Assembly: GCF_030272615.1 (NCBI RefSeq)
Contig: NC_081407.1
Span: forward strand, 268,290,075-268,354,074
From: Cryptomeria japonica
Taxonomy: Eukaryota; Streptophyta; Pinopsida; Cupressales; Cupressaceae
Direction of reading: 5' to 3'
Length of the DNA stretch: 64,000 nt
A program made the position numbers and the translations under genes. Below are positions 10,621 through 21,057 of this stretch, piece by piece (positions within the stretch are counted from its first letter, which is position 1; the number at the start of each line of letters is the position of its first letter). The notes under the pieces are model-generated. The model worked only from the letters and a program-made list of their open reading frames with translations, did no database searches and was not told the origin of the DNA.

Positions 10621-11548
10621 TGGAACATACTAGTTTGGTTGCCTTAGTACTGCAAACGTTTGTCTCACCGGGGGTCTTCCTTTCATGCTGCTAACTCTAG
10701 TGAACCCTTCATGATCAACCTTTGCATTTATCTTAATATATGCATTCCGATACATTGAGTGTGGCCTCTGGTTCAATGATTATGTATACCAGTTTGTGTG
10801 GTGGTTTCTAATAGCTTCTGCATAAGTCTTCTTATGGGTATCCTTGCTTACTGTGAATGTTCTCTTCTCTTCACCTTCACTTGAAGAAGTGAACTATATC
10901 TCCTTATTGGATGTATCTTTTCTGTTTTAACTTTGTCCTTCTTCAAATCCTAAGCCACTAGTGTCTTTAGATTACTTCTGTTTGCTCAACATCTTGTCCA
11001 AGGCTTCTATGCTACCCTCATATTTGCTCCTCATTTTCAATTCATCCTTACTCTTTTCAAGCTCGTTTTTGAGCTTCACTATTTATTCTTCTAGGTCTCA
11101 ATGCTTTTTTTTTCCTTTTTCATTAGATCAGAGGATGTAACTTCACATATCCTCTTGGCTTCTTCCAACTGGAGTTTCAAGTCAAAAATCATTTGATTGG
11201 ACTCATCTAGAGATTTCTTCAGGTGATCTTGTTCTTCTGCTGCAACAAGCTTGAATATCTTGTGTTCTCTTCTTGTCTTACTTAAATCCTCAAGAGAACT
11301 TATGAGATTTCCTTTTAGATCCACTTCAGCTTCAATGTCTTCATCTTCCTCATCTTCCACAACCAGTTCATCTAGTTCCATAAAGAGATTAGCTTCTCTT
11401 TCATCTTCATGGAAGTCATCTTCTGATGCACTCTCTTCATCTGTGGCATCATTCTCAATGGTATATAGGCTATTCTGCTCCGAGTAACTTCTTCTTTCTT
11501 ACCGATAAACTTTCTTTTCTTTTTTTTTATTGAAAGATCTGCTAAAAC
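10621..11548 (-). pseudogene. Copia post-gag acidic and coiled-coil region
   Basis: The best-preserved stretch is 11091-11381. An acidic start (VEDEEDEDIEAEVDLKGNLI) is followed by heptad-like sequence rich in L, E, K and Q ending near EVTSSDLMKKEK. A coiled coil downstream of the first knuckle is known from some plant Copia polyproteins. The stretch to 10621 is broken by stops. A frame change near 11372-11614 separates it from gag. Confidence 0.6.
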
Positions 11549-12388
11549 TTCTTTATTCATCTCTGCCGGTTTCATTATTAGGACATTTTGTGGTAAAGTG
11601 TCCAACTTTACCACAGTTGAAGCATTTGAGCGGTAAATTTCCTTTATACTTACCGGATCCTCTCTTGAGATTTCTAAAAAAGTTTTCTACCTTTGCATCT
11701 GAGTCTTCACTGGATCCTTTATGAGCAACCTCTTCCTTGCCCTTTTTGATGGAGTTGAAAGCCGCCTCTTTCCTTGAAGATGCTTCACTGGTTGTCCTCA
11801 TTTCATAGGCAGTTAAGGAACCAAATAACTCATCCATTGTGAAGGTTTTTAGATCCTTGGCTTCCTCTATGGTAGAAACCTTAGTATCATACTTAGATGT
11901 GAGAGATCTAAGTACCTTTTTGACAATAATTTCATCAGCAATTTCCTCTCCAAGTCCTCTAATGATGTTCACAGTTTCATCTACTTTGTGAAGGTAATCT
12001 GTAATATTTTCTCAATCTTCATCTTCAAGCCTTCAAGTTGACCTCTTAGTGTTTGCAACTTGGCCTCTTTGACTTTGGCATCTCCTTCAAATAATCTCTA
12101 TAATTTATCGCAAGTCTCCTTGGCGGATGCGCAATGCATGACCTTAACGAACTCATTATCTGACAGTCTACTTAGAATAGCATGTTTAGCCTTTGCATTG
12201 TTCTCATACTCCTTCTTAGCATTCAGATCAGTGGGAGGAACACTAGGGACAATATAACCATTCTTGACAGACATCCACACATCAAAACCAAGAGAGGAAA
12301 TATAGGTCTCCATTCTTCTGCTCTAGAAGACATAGTTAGATCCATCAAACATGGGGGCTTTTAAGGAGGCAAACTCATTTCTTGCCAT
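11549..12388 (-). pseudogene. Copia gag remnant
   Basis: The capsid/nucleocapsid protein starts at ATG 12388-12386 with MARNEFASLKAPMFDGSNY, the usual 'F.G.NY..W' opening, where the W region is broken by a stop. The UBN2-type gag helical part runs through CDKL, YLHKVDETVNIIRGLGEE and a stretch like VLRSLTSKYDTKVSTIEEA. It ends with the knuckle CFNCGKVGHFTTKC at 11583-11624. At least three in-frame stops (near 12327, 12096 and 12012) inactivate it. The start is about 55 bases downstream of the primer site. Confidence 0.83.
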
Positions 12389-12440
12389 TGTGTTATTTGA
12401 CTAGAATCTACCCAAGCTAGAGAAAGCTTTGATCAACCAA

Positions 12441-12460
12441 GAACCTAGCTCTGGTACCAA
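12441..12460 (-). promoter_or_regulatory. Copia primer binding site (initiator tRNA-Met type)
   Basis: The minus strand reads TTGGTACCAGAGCTAGG just inside the 5' LTR. The usual plant initiator tRNA-Met site is TGGTATCAGAGC, so one of the first twelve bases differs. Confidence 0.85.
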
Positions 12461-12461
12461 T

Positions 12462-14144
12462 TGTAGAACACACTGTACCACTAAGAGGGGGGTGAATTAG
12501 TGGTTCCTAAAAAACCTTTTTTTTTTAACCCAAGCTTTGAGTACTAGTTAACAACCTAAACACTAAGCAATCAAACCAGTAAGATATGAGAGGATATCAA
12601 AAAAGGAAAACACACAAATGCATAACCCACAACACCAGATGTATGAGGAAAACCCTATATGGGAAAAACGTCGGTGAGAAATGCTGTTGGAGTCTACTAC
12701 TCCAATCCAACCTCACAATGAAACAACATGTTACAATGATTTAGGGCACAAACCCAAGGAGCACCAACCCTTGCACCAAGAACCAACTTGGTGTAATACA
12801 ATAAAATACAATTTTAATGCAATGATAACACCTAGTTGCAAATGAGTTCTACAACACCTAATCAACTGATGTCTGTTGGTTATCACCTTCCTTTGTTTCA
12901 CCGATCCTTCTACTATCGGTTATCAGATTGCTCTCTCTGATTAATTTTTGTTTACTTTCTTCCTTTCTTCTCTTTCTTAGATCCTCACCCTATACAATAC
13001 CACACTTGGATGTCTTCCTAATCATTCAATCTCTATCGGTACACTTGACTGTTAAGACTATAACAGTTCATCAATTATTCTATCTCTGCTGGTTAGAACC
13101 TCTCACCGGTTCAACCTGCTAACTCCACACTCTAACTCTCTGTGAAATGAACTCTCAGACATATAATCTCTCTTCTTTCTCAAACTCTCTTTTCTCTCAC
13201 AATTCTCATTCAAAATCAATCTTTTTCAGTCTCGAGTTCAAATATTTATATTTGAGGGTTCCTGCCAAAAGGAACATTCGAACGGTGGCATGCTAGGGTT
13301 TTCCTCTACCAACTCAATCCATATCAAATCTGATTGGATTTGTTTTTCTGGAATGATGATCTGCACCATATTAAACAACACTGCCATATCCTTGCCTTCT
13401 AATGCACATTTTCTATTTTTAGATGTCTGCAACGTGGTTTTCGGCGTTACTCTATCAATCACCTTTAATGGCTCAGTTGTTTCCTTCAGCCAACGAGTAC
13501 AAGGATCAGATTGTCCTACAAGGTCAGTACAATCACCTTGCCATTTTGTCTCCCTCGAGCCACAACATCCTGCCGTCATCCCATGATTTGCGGGTTTTTC
13601 ATTAATGTCCACCTGCTTGTCAACTATCACGTCATTGAACACTTCACCGACCTCTGCGTGCTTGCCACTTGGTGTCCACTTGTCATCCTTTTCGACATCC
13701 ACCTATCCTCAGACTACAAAGTTGATTTGACATCCTTCACCAGCCAAGACTCACTATCGGTTCAACTCACCTTACCAGTATAACCTAACTTCACCAGTGG
13801 ACCTTCATACCTACTAACATTTCCTCTATTGGTGGATCAACTTGGCCTTCCATCAAACATGCTGGTTCATCGACTAAGTCCAATTACCAACTGCTTTATA
13901 CTTCTCTCTGTATACTGGTGATCACATCCCTCTATTCTTCTTTGCTTTCTCACTAGTGGTCCTCCTTTACTAGTAGATGTTGCACTTCATGTGTATTGGT
14001 AACATACCTTTTTTGTCTACTTACACACTCCATCCTTCATACTGGTTGACATCATTACTTACTTCATCCATATCGGTCACCACTACTTATTCACCGGTGA
14101 CCATTCCATGTCGGTTGACATCAATGACAACATAATGCCAACAA
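12462..14144 (-). repeat. Copia 5' LTR
   Basis: About 1683 bases. On the minus strand it begins TGTTGGCATTATG at 14144 and ends GTTCTACA at 12462, the TG...CA form. It is rich in the palindrome ACCGGT and its one-mismatch variants. A possible TATA element (minus strand TATAAATATT) lies at 13241-13250. A 154-codon open frame on the minus strand (13238-13702) is shortened in the 3' LTR copy and is not taken as a gene. Confidence 0.9.
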
Positions 14145-14726
14145 TTCCCTGACGTGATCATAGGGATCACTCTTACTATCGTATTTGTCATACTTTGGTA
14201 AATCTAAATTTGGTGGGAAATCTATCATGTTTAACCTCCTATCAAAAGGGCAAGGACAAATGTTCTCCAAGGAGTATCTTATCGTGGACCCTTGTTGCAT
14301 GTCCTGCATTTGTCATTGAAGTGCTTGAAGTTATTGTGTAATGTTAGCTAGCGGAACATTTTCTTCGTTGGACCTTTGATGACGGGCATCCCCTTGTTCA
14401 CTTATGTCATCATGATCAAGCATATTGTCTTGGTTGCAAGCATTGTCTTGGGTGCCATTTCCTCTTAAGTATTCCTGATTTTGAGTGAATGTGTAGGCCC
14501 TTGGCCTTGCTCTTGGGATTCTTTCACTCCTTGAATTTTCTATGTCAAAATCCTCAGACATCGAGATTCCTTTTCTATTTAGCATGAGGAGGTACTTTTG
14601 TTTGTTTGCATCTATAATCCTTTCCATGAGCTTTTGGAAGGCTTCACTTTGTTGGAATTATTGGATGAGTTCCTCGGTGATCTCCTCTTCTTCCATAAAT
14701 GCACATTGGTCAAAAGTGTTGGATTT
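14145..14726 (-). pseudogene. Gag fragment of an old Tat-like Gypsy element (left part)
   Basis: The minus strand encodes a gag N-terminal region homologous to that of the younger element at 28430-29000. From the 5' side: SEAFQKLMERI, KQKYLLMLNRKG, ISMSEDFDIEN (14331-14627), then a MQDMQQGSTIRYSLENICP block and LPKYDKYDSKSDPYDHVRELL (14121-14309). One TAA stop lies at about 14660. The 5' continuation is at 33561 and beyond, on the other side of the younger element. The Copia element entered at 14144/14145 right after DHVRELLA, and everything downstream is lost. Confidence 0.85.
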
Positions 14727-16118
14727 TGTATGCGGGAAAAGCGGGTCAATGAAACTTAAAATATGAAAAGTGAAGCCTAAAGAGACTTGTCCAAACACCC
14801 ACAAGACTTCTTGGTGCAAGCTATGGAGTCATGAAGGATGACTCAACTTCCCAAGGTTGGTTCCATGGTTCTTTATCTCACAAGGTCCCTCAAACCAATG
14901 TCTTTGCTCTCAGATCACTGAGCAAAGTCATTTTACCATGAGAATGCATCCTATCTATGCATGATTATACAAATGCAATAAACTAGATTATAAGATGACA
15001 AGATTAGTAGTAAAACTATCCTAACATGATATACTAGTTATATGATTTAGTCTAATGATAAAAGAAGTAGTCTAAAATGTTTATTAGGCTAATTCCTATT
15101 GCAAAGAGAAACTAGATGTGTTAAAATTGAGCATAAGTGTGATACTAAGAGCTTGCATGGATCCTAAAATGGAGAAATGAGAGCTCTATTTATAGCAAAA
15201 ATAGAGCAATGGATGGCTAGGATTGAAAGAGTTAATCAAGGGTCAAGTTTGAAAGTTGATCAATCCATGTTTACAATTTTCACCAATGAAATGGTGACAA
15301 TTGGCAACATAAGGTTGGTTGAGAGGAGATGTAAGAAGTATTAAATGCTTGAGAAGACCTCATGGTTACCTTAGGGGGTAAGGGTTAAGGTTAGGTTAAG
15401 CTTATCCATTGGATAAAGCTTTTACCCAAAAGGTAAACTCTTGTGCAAAGGATAAAGGAATAACCATGGTCAAAGCAATAAATGCTTGATGAGACCCTTG
15501 GGTTAGATGGAGGTTAAGTTAGTCAAAAATTCTCTAACCATGCCACTAAGGGTTAGTTAACCATTAATGGTTTAAAGACTTTGGGGACAAATTTGTAAGA
15601 GTCCTTCCAAATTTGAGGGGTTTCAACAAGTTGGCTTGTTGAATGGATAAAGGCTTTAATGCCTTTTGAAGACTTAACTCCAAATTTGAGAAGTGACCTT
15701 CTCAAATTTAGGGAAAAGGGATAATGAATGGGTTTAGGGTTAATTGATTTGGATTAGATGAATTCTAGAAGAACTTAGGAATAGGGTTTAGTATGCAAGT
15801 GGGAGATGTAGGATTTTGCAAGTGGATGAGGAAAATATAATTTAATTAAAATAAAGTTAATTTATTTCAATTTGGTTGTAAATTGGGAAATTGAATAAAT
15901 TATATTTATTCAATTTGGGGTAAACTATTTAATTAAATGTAAATTTAATTAAAAGGGGAGAAAATGGATTTAATTGAATAAAATGATTTATCCCATTAAA
16001 TGGTAAAAAGGGGTTGAGTGAATTTAAAATTAAATAGAGGAATGCAGGTGATTTAATTAAATAGAGGAATGAACATAAAATATTTATTTAGGAATATGGT
16101 CATTTTTATACGTCTACA
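14727..16118 (-). repeat. Tat-like 3' LTR
   Basis: 1392 bases. The minus strand begins TGTAGACGTATAAAAATG at 16118 and ends CCCGCATACA at 14727. It matches 32118-33560 closely; the main differences are a roughly 45-base segment absent here near 14930 and a short absent segment near 16060. A strong TATA element on the minus strand (CTATAAATAG, 15186-15195) is shared with the other LTR. Confidence 0.93.
15186..15195 (-). promoter_or_regulatory. TATA element in the 3' LTR
   Basis: The minus strand reads CTATAAATAG, identical in the 5' LTR at 32619-32628. The position about 930 bases into the LTR would mark the U3/R border. In this copy it would drive read-out transcription to the left. Confidence 0.6.
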
Positions 16119-16132
16119 TTTTGCCCCTCTTT
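16119..16132 (-). promoter_or_regulatory. Tat-like polypurine tract
   Basis: The minus strand reads AAAGAGGGGCAAAA directly before the LTR start TGTAGACG. This position and composition fix the element's orientation. Confidence 0.85.
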
Positions 16133-16468
16133 GAAGTGACGTGTGTGCACATGTTGATTCAAAGAAAATGATGTGTCGTCGTGATTTAGTTATGATAAAT
16201 TTTTATGTCATTTTGAGATATGTCATGCCCCAGTTTTGATACTCGATGCCCCAGATTTGATAGAAATGATGTTGATAATGCCCCCTCGGGAGATGAATCA
16301 ATTTTTTTTTGAAAATTTGATTTGATTTGGATAATAGCATTTTAAATTTTGGTCTATGTGGAGTGCGTTAATTTGATTCATCTCCTGATAATGATGTTGG
16401 GTAGGTTTGCATGAGACACCACGAGCGATTTTTGCGTTCCTCCACGGAACCCTAATTTTGATTTACCC

Positions 16469-16477
16469 TATAAAAGG
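16469..16477 (+). promoter_or_regulatory. TATA box of the antisense PMD gene
   Basis: The plus strand reads TATAAAAGG, a near-perfect plant TATA box, 74 bases before the ATG at 16551. A pyrimidine-rich start region (about 16489-16505) lies at the expected distance. It points away from the element's own transcription. Confidence 0.65.
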
Positions 16478-16625
16478 GAAAAAGTAATTCCTTTTTGTCT
16501 CATTTGTGCTTGTTGACTTTGGAGATAGTGATATTTGGAGAGAAGTCAACATGCCGATTCCGTATTCTACTCATCGATTTGAGTGCATGTGGAGGTATTG
16601 GAGGCCCGCGGCATATGGACCACCG

Positions 16626-17701
16626 GTAAGTCAACCTTTTTGACCCTTTTTGATTTTTGATTTTGTCGTTTTGGGTAATTTTTTGAATTTTTCATGCGGA
16701 TTTTACGTTTTAGCGCATCGGGTCAAAAGGGTAGCACATATGAAAAAATTTCATAGCGCGTAGGGTTTAGCAAATAGGGTAGCGTCCGAAAATTTTAGGG
16801 TAGCACATAGTTAGGCTAGGGTAGCGCGTCAAATTAGGTTAGCGCACTGGGTGCACCGGGTAGCGTAGAGGGCAAAACGGGTAGCGCATAGAATAAACCT
16901 AGCACATAGGGCTTCTAGGGGGTCGCATGGGTAGGTCAAGATAGTGTGTAGGTGTGACCTAGCGCATAGGGTTAATTTCATAGTGCATGAAGGGGATAGA
17001 TTAGTGCATAGGGGTTCTTAGCGCGGAGGGTATTTTAGAGGGCGCATTCGAAGAAAAGGATAGCGCTAGGGTTTTTCTAGCGCATAGGGTTGATCGGGTG
17101 GCACGAGGAGAAAACAGGTTAGTGCATGAGAAACAGTTTAGCGCGCAGATAGGATGATTTAGCACATATAGAAAAAATTGTTGGTAAAGTAGGATTTGTG
17201 AATGAGAAAAGTTTGTAGGTTGATGTCAAGTCTGCTGGGATAAGTGTATTTTTGCTTGTCTTTGTGTCTGCTGTCATTGATGTGATAAGTGTGTCCAATA
17301 TGAGTTCTGAGATAACTTGATTTGATTTGCGATGTTTCAAGTTGAGATAGATTTGATGTGATTTTGATATGATGTGGAACTTGATTTAAATTTGTTCAAA
17401 GTTTTCAAGTTTTGGATATGAATGTGTTGGATATGAATTGTGGAGCTTGAGTTGTGTTACAAGCTGATATGGAACTTGAGTTGTGTTACAAGTTGATATG
17501 ATTTGAAACTTGAGTTGTATTACAAGTTAATATGATTTAAAACTTGAGTTGTATTACAAGTTGATATGATTTTAAGGATTTATATGGTGTGAAACTTGAT
17601 TTAGATTTGTTCAAAGTTTTCAAGTTTTTGAGATGATTTATGATTTTGATATCCATGTGTTGATGAGGGAACTGATATTGGACTTGCGTTGTTTTTGATA
17701 G
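16626..17701 (+). other. Probable intron of the antisense PMD gene
   Basis: Bounded by GTAAGT and a pyrimidine-rich acceptor ending ATAG. The upstream half is packed with the TAGCGCAT motif (see repeat). The downstream half (17340-17640) has several copies of a 'GAACTTGAGTTGT...ACAAGTTGATATG' type repeat. AT-rich composition fits a plant intron. It is inferred from sequence only. Confidence 0.6.
16700..17170 (+). repeat. Dispersed degenerate motif array, consensus TAGCGCATAGGG
   Basis: About 25 occurrences of TAGCGCAT or close variants (TAGCACAT, TAGTGCAT, TAGCGCGT), often followed by AGGGT, are spaced irregularly every 10-30 bases. The spacers are unrelated, so this is not a simple tandem repeat. 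The complementary-orientation motif fills parts of the leader at the other end of the element. Confidence 0.85.
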
Positions 17702-19759
17702 GAGCATCTTGGAGTAGTACAGTCGCGTGAGCGATTTTTGAGACCGTGGTCATTGATACCACGATTGACATAGGGAGACAGAGACATTATTGATAGATGT
17801 GGTCTGACCTCTTTGTTAGAGATGCCTCGGTTTATTGTAAACCGGGGTTTATTGATAGCATTGGCAAAGAGGTGGCATAGCAATACGAACACCTTTCACT
17901 TGGCGACAGACAAGATTATAGTGACGCTTGAGGATTGCTACCAGATTCTGCGGATTCCTGTAGTAGGTTCACTATTACCCTACGAGCAGACGAAGGAGGG
18001 TGGGATTGAGGCACTACGTCAGATTTGTTAGGATGACACTATTTGTGGGTATGAGATCCCCTCGTAGGAGTTTTTAGATTTGGATTACGCTCCTTTGCCA
18101 TCAGTCTTAGCAGGTTTCATTGGTGGGTTTCTATGTCCCGACTGTAGGTTGAAGGGACTGTCAGTGGGATGGGGATTGGTGCTGGAGGATATGGTGACAC
18201 AGGGTCATCAATTTGCATGGGGGTTGGCTATGTTGGCCCATTTATACAGGGATTTGCATGAGGTAGTGTACCTGGGTTATGATAGTTTATCAGCTAGTGT
18301 GACACTACTTCAGGTATGGGCGTGGGAGCATATCCCCACAGCTAGGCCACTGGCAGATAGAGATAGGCCTGTTGGATGTGTGTACGCATATGGATACAGA
18401 GGGATAGTTGTCCAGTGTAAGCTGAGCAAACTAGAGCATTGGAGGAGAGTGTTGGATGACATTGATATGGTCGTCTAGTGACCATATACAGGGTGCGAGG
18501 TATGGGCTGAGGATGGGATGGAGATGCCCTATGTCTTCATGACCAGATATTTGATAGGGTGGATGCCCTTTGTTATAGAGAGGTTTTTGCATAGCCGGGT
18601 GCTGCGGCAGTATGGTCAACAACAGGGGATGCCATAGGGAGCATGTTTTTATGCTCAACGGAGACATGATATCCTAGATTGGGGGTCGACAATTCATAGC
18701 GGGGTGGTAGTGGAGGAGTTCTTTCATGCAGCCGGCCAGATTTGGGATTATGCCCCTGAGATAGTAGATGCAGGGATGACTGATGAGTTTGCAGCACTCT
18801 TTGTAGCATGGGCAGTGGCTAGGATATCTGATCTAGTTGAGATGATTCCCACGTTTGATGATGATGAGGAGGTAGATGAGGGAGGTGGTGATGGAGGAGG
18901 AGGGGATGGAGGAGATGATAGAGGAGGTGGTAGAGGTCGATGAGGAGTTAGAGGGAGATTGGTGTTGAGGAGGAGAGGAGAGAGGGGTGGAGATGGTGGT
19001 GGGAGGGAGATACGGGCAAAGAGAGCTGTGCGGCGGGTGGCAGTGGATAGAGGGAGAGGGGGTTTGGTGATCAAAGCTAGAGAGGAGGAGCAGGTTGAGG
19101 AGTTGATAGCGGCGGTGGGAGGGTATGAGGATGTGGGATGATTGACCCAAAGGAGAAGGTCAGATGTGCTACCTCCACCAGCACCGAGGACAGGTAGAGG
19201 GACAGGCGGTATCCCTTCACAGGTACCCCTGCAGGTGCATATTCCTACACATGTGGAGGATGCACAGATTAGATCGCTACAATTGTCAGTGTAGCATTTG
19301 CAGACATAGATGTTGGCGTAGCAACGTTAGATTACACAGCTGACTACAGAGCGAGATACTGCTTTGGAGCGGTTGGGTCAAGCTGAGGCTTGAGCAGAGG
19401 TTTTGGAGAGAGCGACGATAGGTGGCCTGATGAGAGACACCCTGAGAGAGCTGGCTTTGAGAGTCAAGGAGGTAGAGTACTAAAGGAGACATTATGAGGA
19501 TGCGGTGCCTAGGGAGCGCCAAGTGCAGAGTTTCACATAGTTGAGATCCAGTCAATCTCGAGAGACTGGGTCGAGGACAGAGAGCAGAGGCATGACATGG
19601 CCTTCTAGAGATGATCCACCTGGAGATCCAGGTGCAAAGACCTCTGCAGTGAGACCGTCTCCCTCAGGAGATAGTCATACCTGAGAGACGTTGTCTCCAT
19701 TGTATTTTGATCATTGTTTTGTTGTATTGGGCATAAACATGACAAATTTTGTATATTGA

Positions 19760-21057
19760 TCATTTTTTGATATATATATGACACCATTTTCTTTGATCTT
19801 CATGTGAGGTGTTATGAATGATGCGTTCTATATGCCTTTGTTTATTCTATGATGATGCAATGCTTAGATAGATGCATGTGATACAATATTTGATGAATAT
19901 GATATGATAATGCATGATGTTTATGAGATGTTTCTTGAAAATGAGATGTATGATATGATATGCTGTGAGATGTATCTTGAAAATGAGATGTATGATATGA
20001 TATGCTGTGAGATGTATCTTGAAAATGAAATGTATGATATGATATGCAACTAATTGTTTTTTTTTTTATTTTTTTATTTTTTTGAGCATCCTTATTCTGC
20101 ATTTGTCATCCCTGTATAGCCACAAGTTTGTTCACTTTCTTTGTATGTATCATCATTGAGCATTTGATTTGTTTTTGGGATATGTTGAAAATTTATACAA
20201 GCATAATGGTATAATTGAACCATAATGACCTGAGAAAAATTTACATGATGTTTGATTTTGCAAGATAGCACAAGTGTCAAGGTATAATTGAACCAGGATG
20301 ACCTGAGTGCGGATTGCGTATAAACATACAAGATTAAACCATTTGTATGTGTAAAGTAGAATCATGTCTTCAGTGATATGCTGTGAATCATGTCTCAAGA
20401 CAAGTATTTACACAATACAAATGATCGCCTCACAGATAGAAAACTAAGAAAATATTGGAGTCTCCCGACGTTCTCTAGCTTTGAAGCATTGTGGAGAAAA
20501 ATTCAGAAAAATCCAATAATTCAAAAAGTTCAAGTGCAAAATAGTCAAAACTTTATGCAAGATTCAACATTTTGTACTTCAAAAAATCATCCATCGTATT
20601 TTGTGAATCATGTTAAGCGATCAATGTTTTGCTTTGTGATTGTGTGAGTTTTGTTTGCTGGATATGATGTTCTGAGTTTGCAACTAGTCTTGATGGCTTG
20701 AACATGCTGCAAGTTTGACGAGTATTGCCCCTAGCCAAGTGTACCTCTTGATGTGGATATGTACAATGATTACTAAGCCATGGTGAGATGTGGTGAAAGG
20801 ATATATGGATAAATCAGGATAGTGACTATGCTAAGTATGTCCTGAATGGATATTTATGATAAAAATGTCGGGCGATGGCTGATAGTGCTTTACTGTGGAT
20901 ATAATGATATGGATATAGATAGAGGAGCTATCCTCTCACAATAGCACTTGTTTCCAGGTTTTCACCAATTGCTTTTATTGTACCTTTTTATTTGCTTTTT
21001 CTTGATTTTTTGACTTTTTTGATTTTTTTTTTTAACTTTTCCGTGCATTTAGACTAC
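19760..21057. other. 3' region between the antisense gene and the pol end
   Basis: No coding region. It holds a 42-base tandem repeat of about three units at 19925-20050, with GAGATGTATCTTGAAAATGA as the start of the unit. A pair of related segments lies near 20205-20240 and 20278-20310 (GGTATAATTGAACCA). There is a poly-T tract near 20050-20085. Any terminator of pol or of the antisense gene should lie here, but I saw no decisive signal. Confidence 0.5.

Larger units (their letters stand above)
5744..14144 (-). mobile_element. Ty1/Copia LTR retrotransposon (minus strand), 3' LTR truncated
   Basis: In minus-strand order: 5' LTR (12462-14144), a primer site close to that of initiator tRNA-Met, gag, a coiled coil, three extra CCHC knuckles, protease, integrase, reverse transcriptase, RNase H, a polypurine tract and a partial 3' LTR. 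Order PR-INT-RT-RH identifies Copia. Over about the first 370 aligned bases the two LTRs differ at roughly 40 positions (counted by eye, about 11%), so the insertion is old. Many stops and frameshifts make it non-autonomous. Its 5' end abuts gag of the old Tat-like element, which it entered. The matching flank beyond 5744 is gone. Confidence 0.9.
16551..19759 (+). pseudogene. Antisense gene inside the retrotransposon: plant mobile domain (PMD) protein
   Basis: Exon 1 is 16551-16625 (25 codons, MPIPYSTHRFECMWRY...) and ends before GTAAGT. Exon 2 begins at 17702 after TTGTTTTTGATAG. Both junctions are phase 0. Exon 2 carries the PMD family pattern (aminotransferase-like plant mobile domain): RCGLTSLLEMPRF, KRWHSNTNTFHLATDK, VTLEDCYQILRIPVVG, LQVWAWEHIP, a TRYLIGWMPFVIERFL segment, then an acidic and Gly/Arg-rich stretch (18845-18940) and a probable coiled coil (about 19320-19480). 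One frame runs throughout but has about 15 stops, mostly TAG. PMD proteins are linked to gene silencing and are known both as host genes and as extra ORFs in plant Gypsy elements. Coding content beyond about 19560 is uncertain. Confidence 0.8.

Noticed and set aside
13238-13702. 154-codon open frame in the Copia 5' LTR
   Set aside because: The equivalent frame in the 3' LTR is shorter (5709-5939) and diverges without preserving the reading. It has no recognised domain, so it is LTR sequence that happens to be open.
18748-19150. Ser/Pro-rich minus-strand open frames
   Set aside because: They are the antisense of the Gly/Arg-rich PMD tail and show no independent motif.
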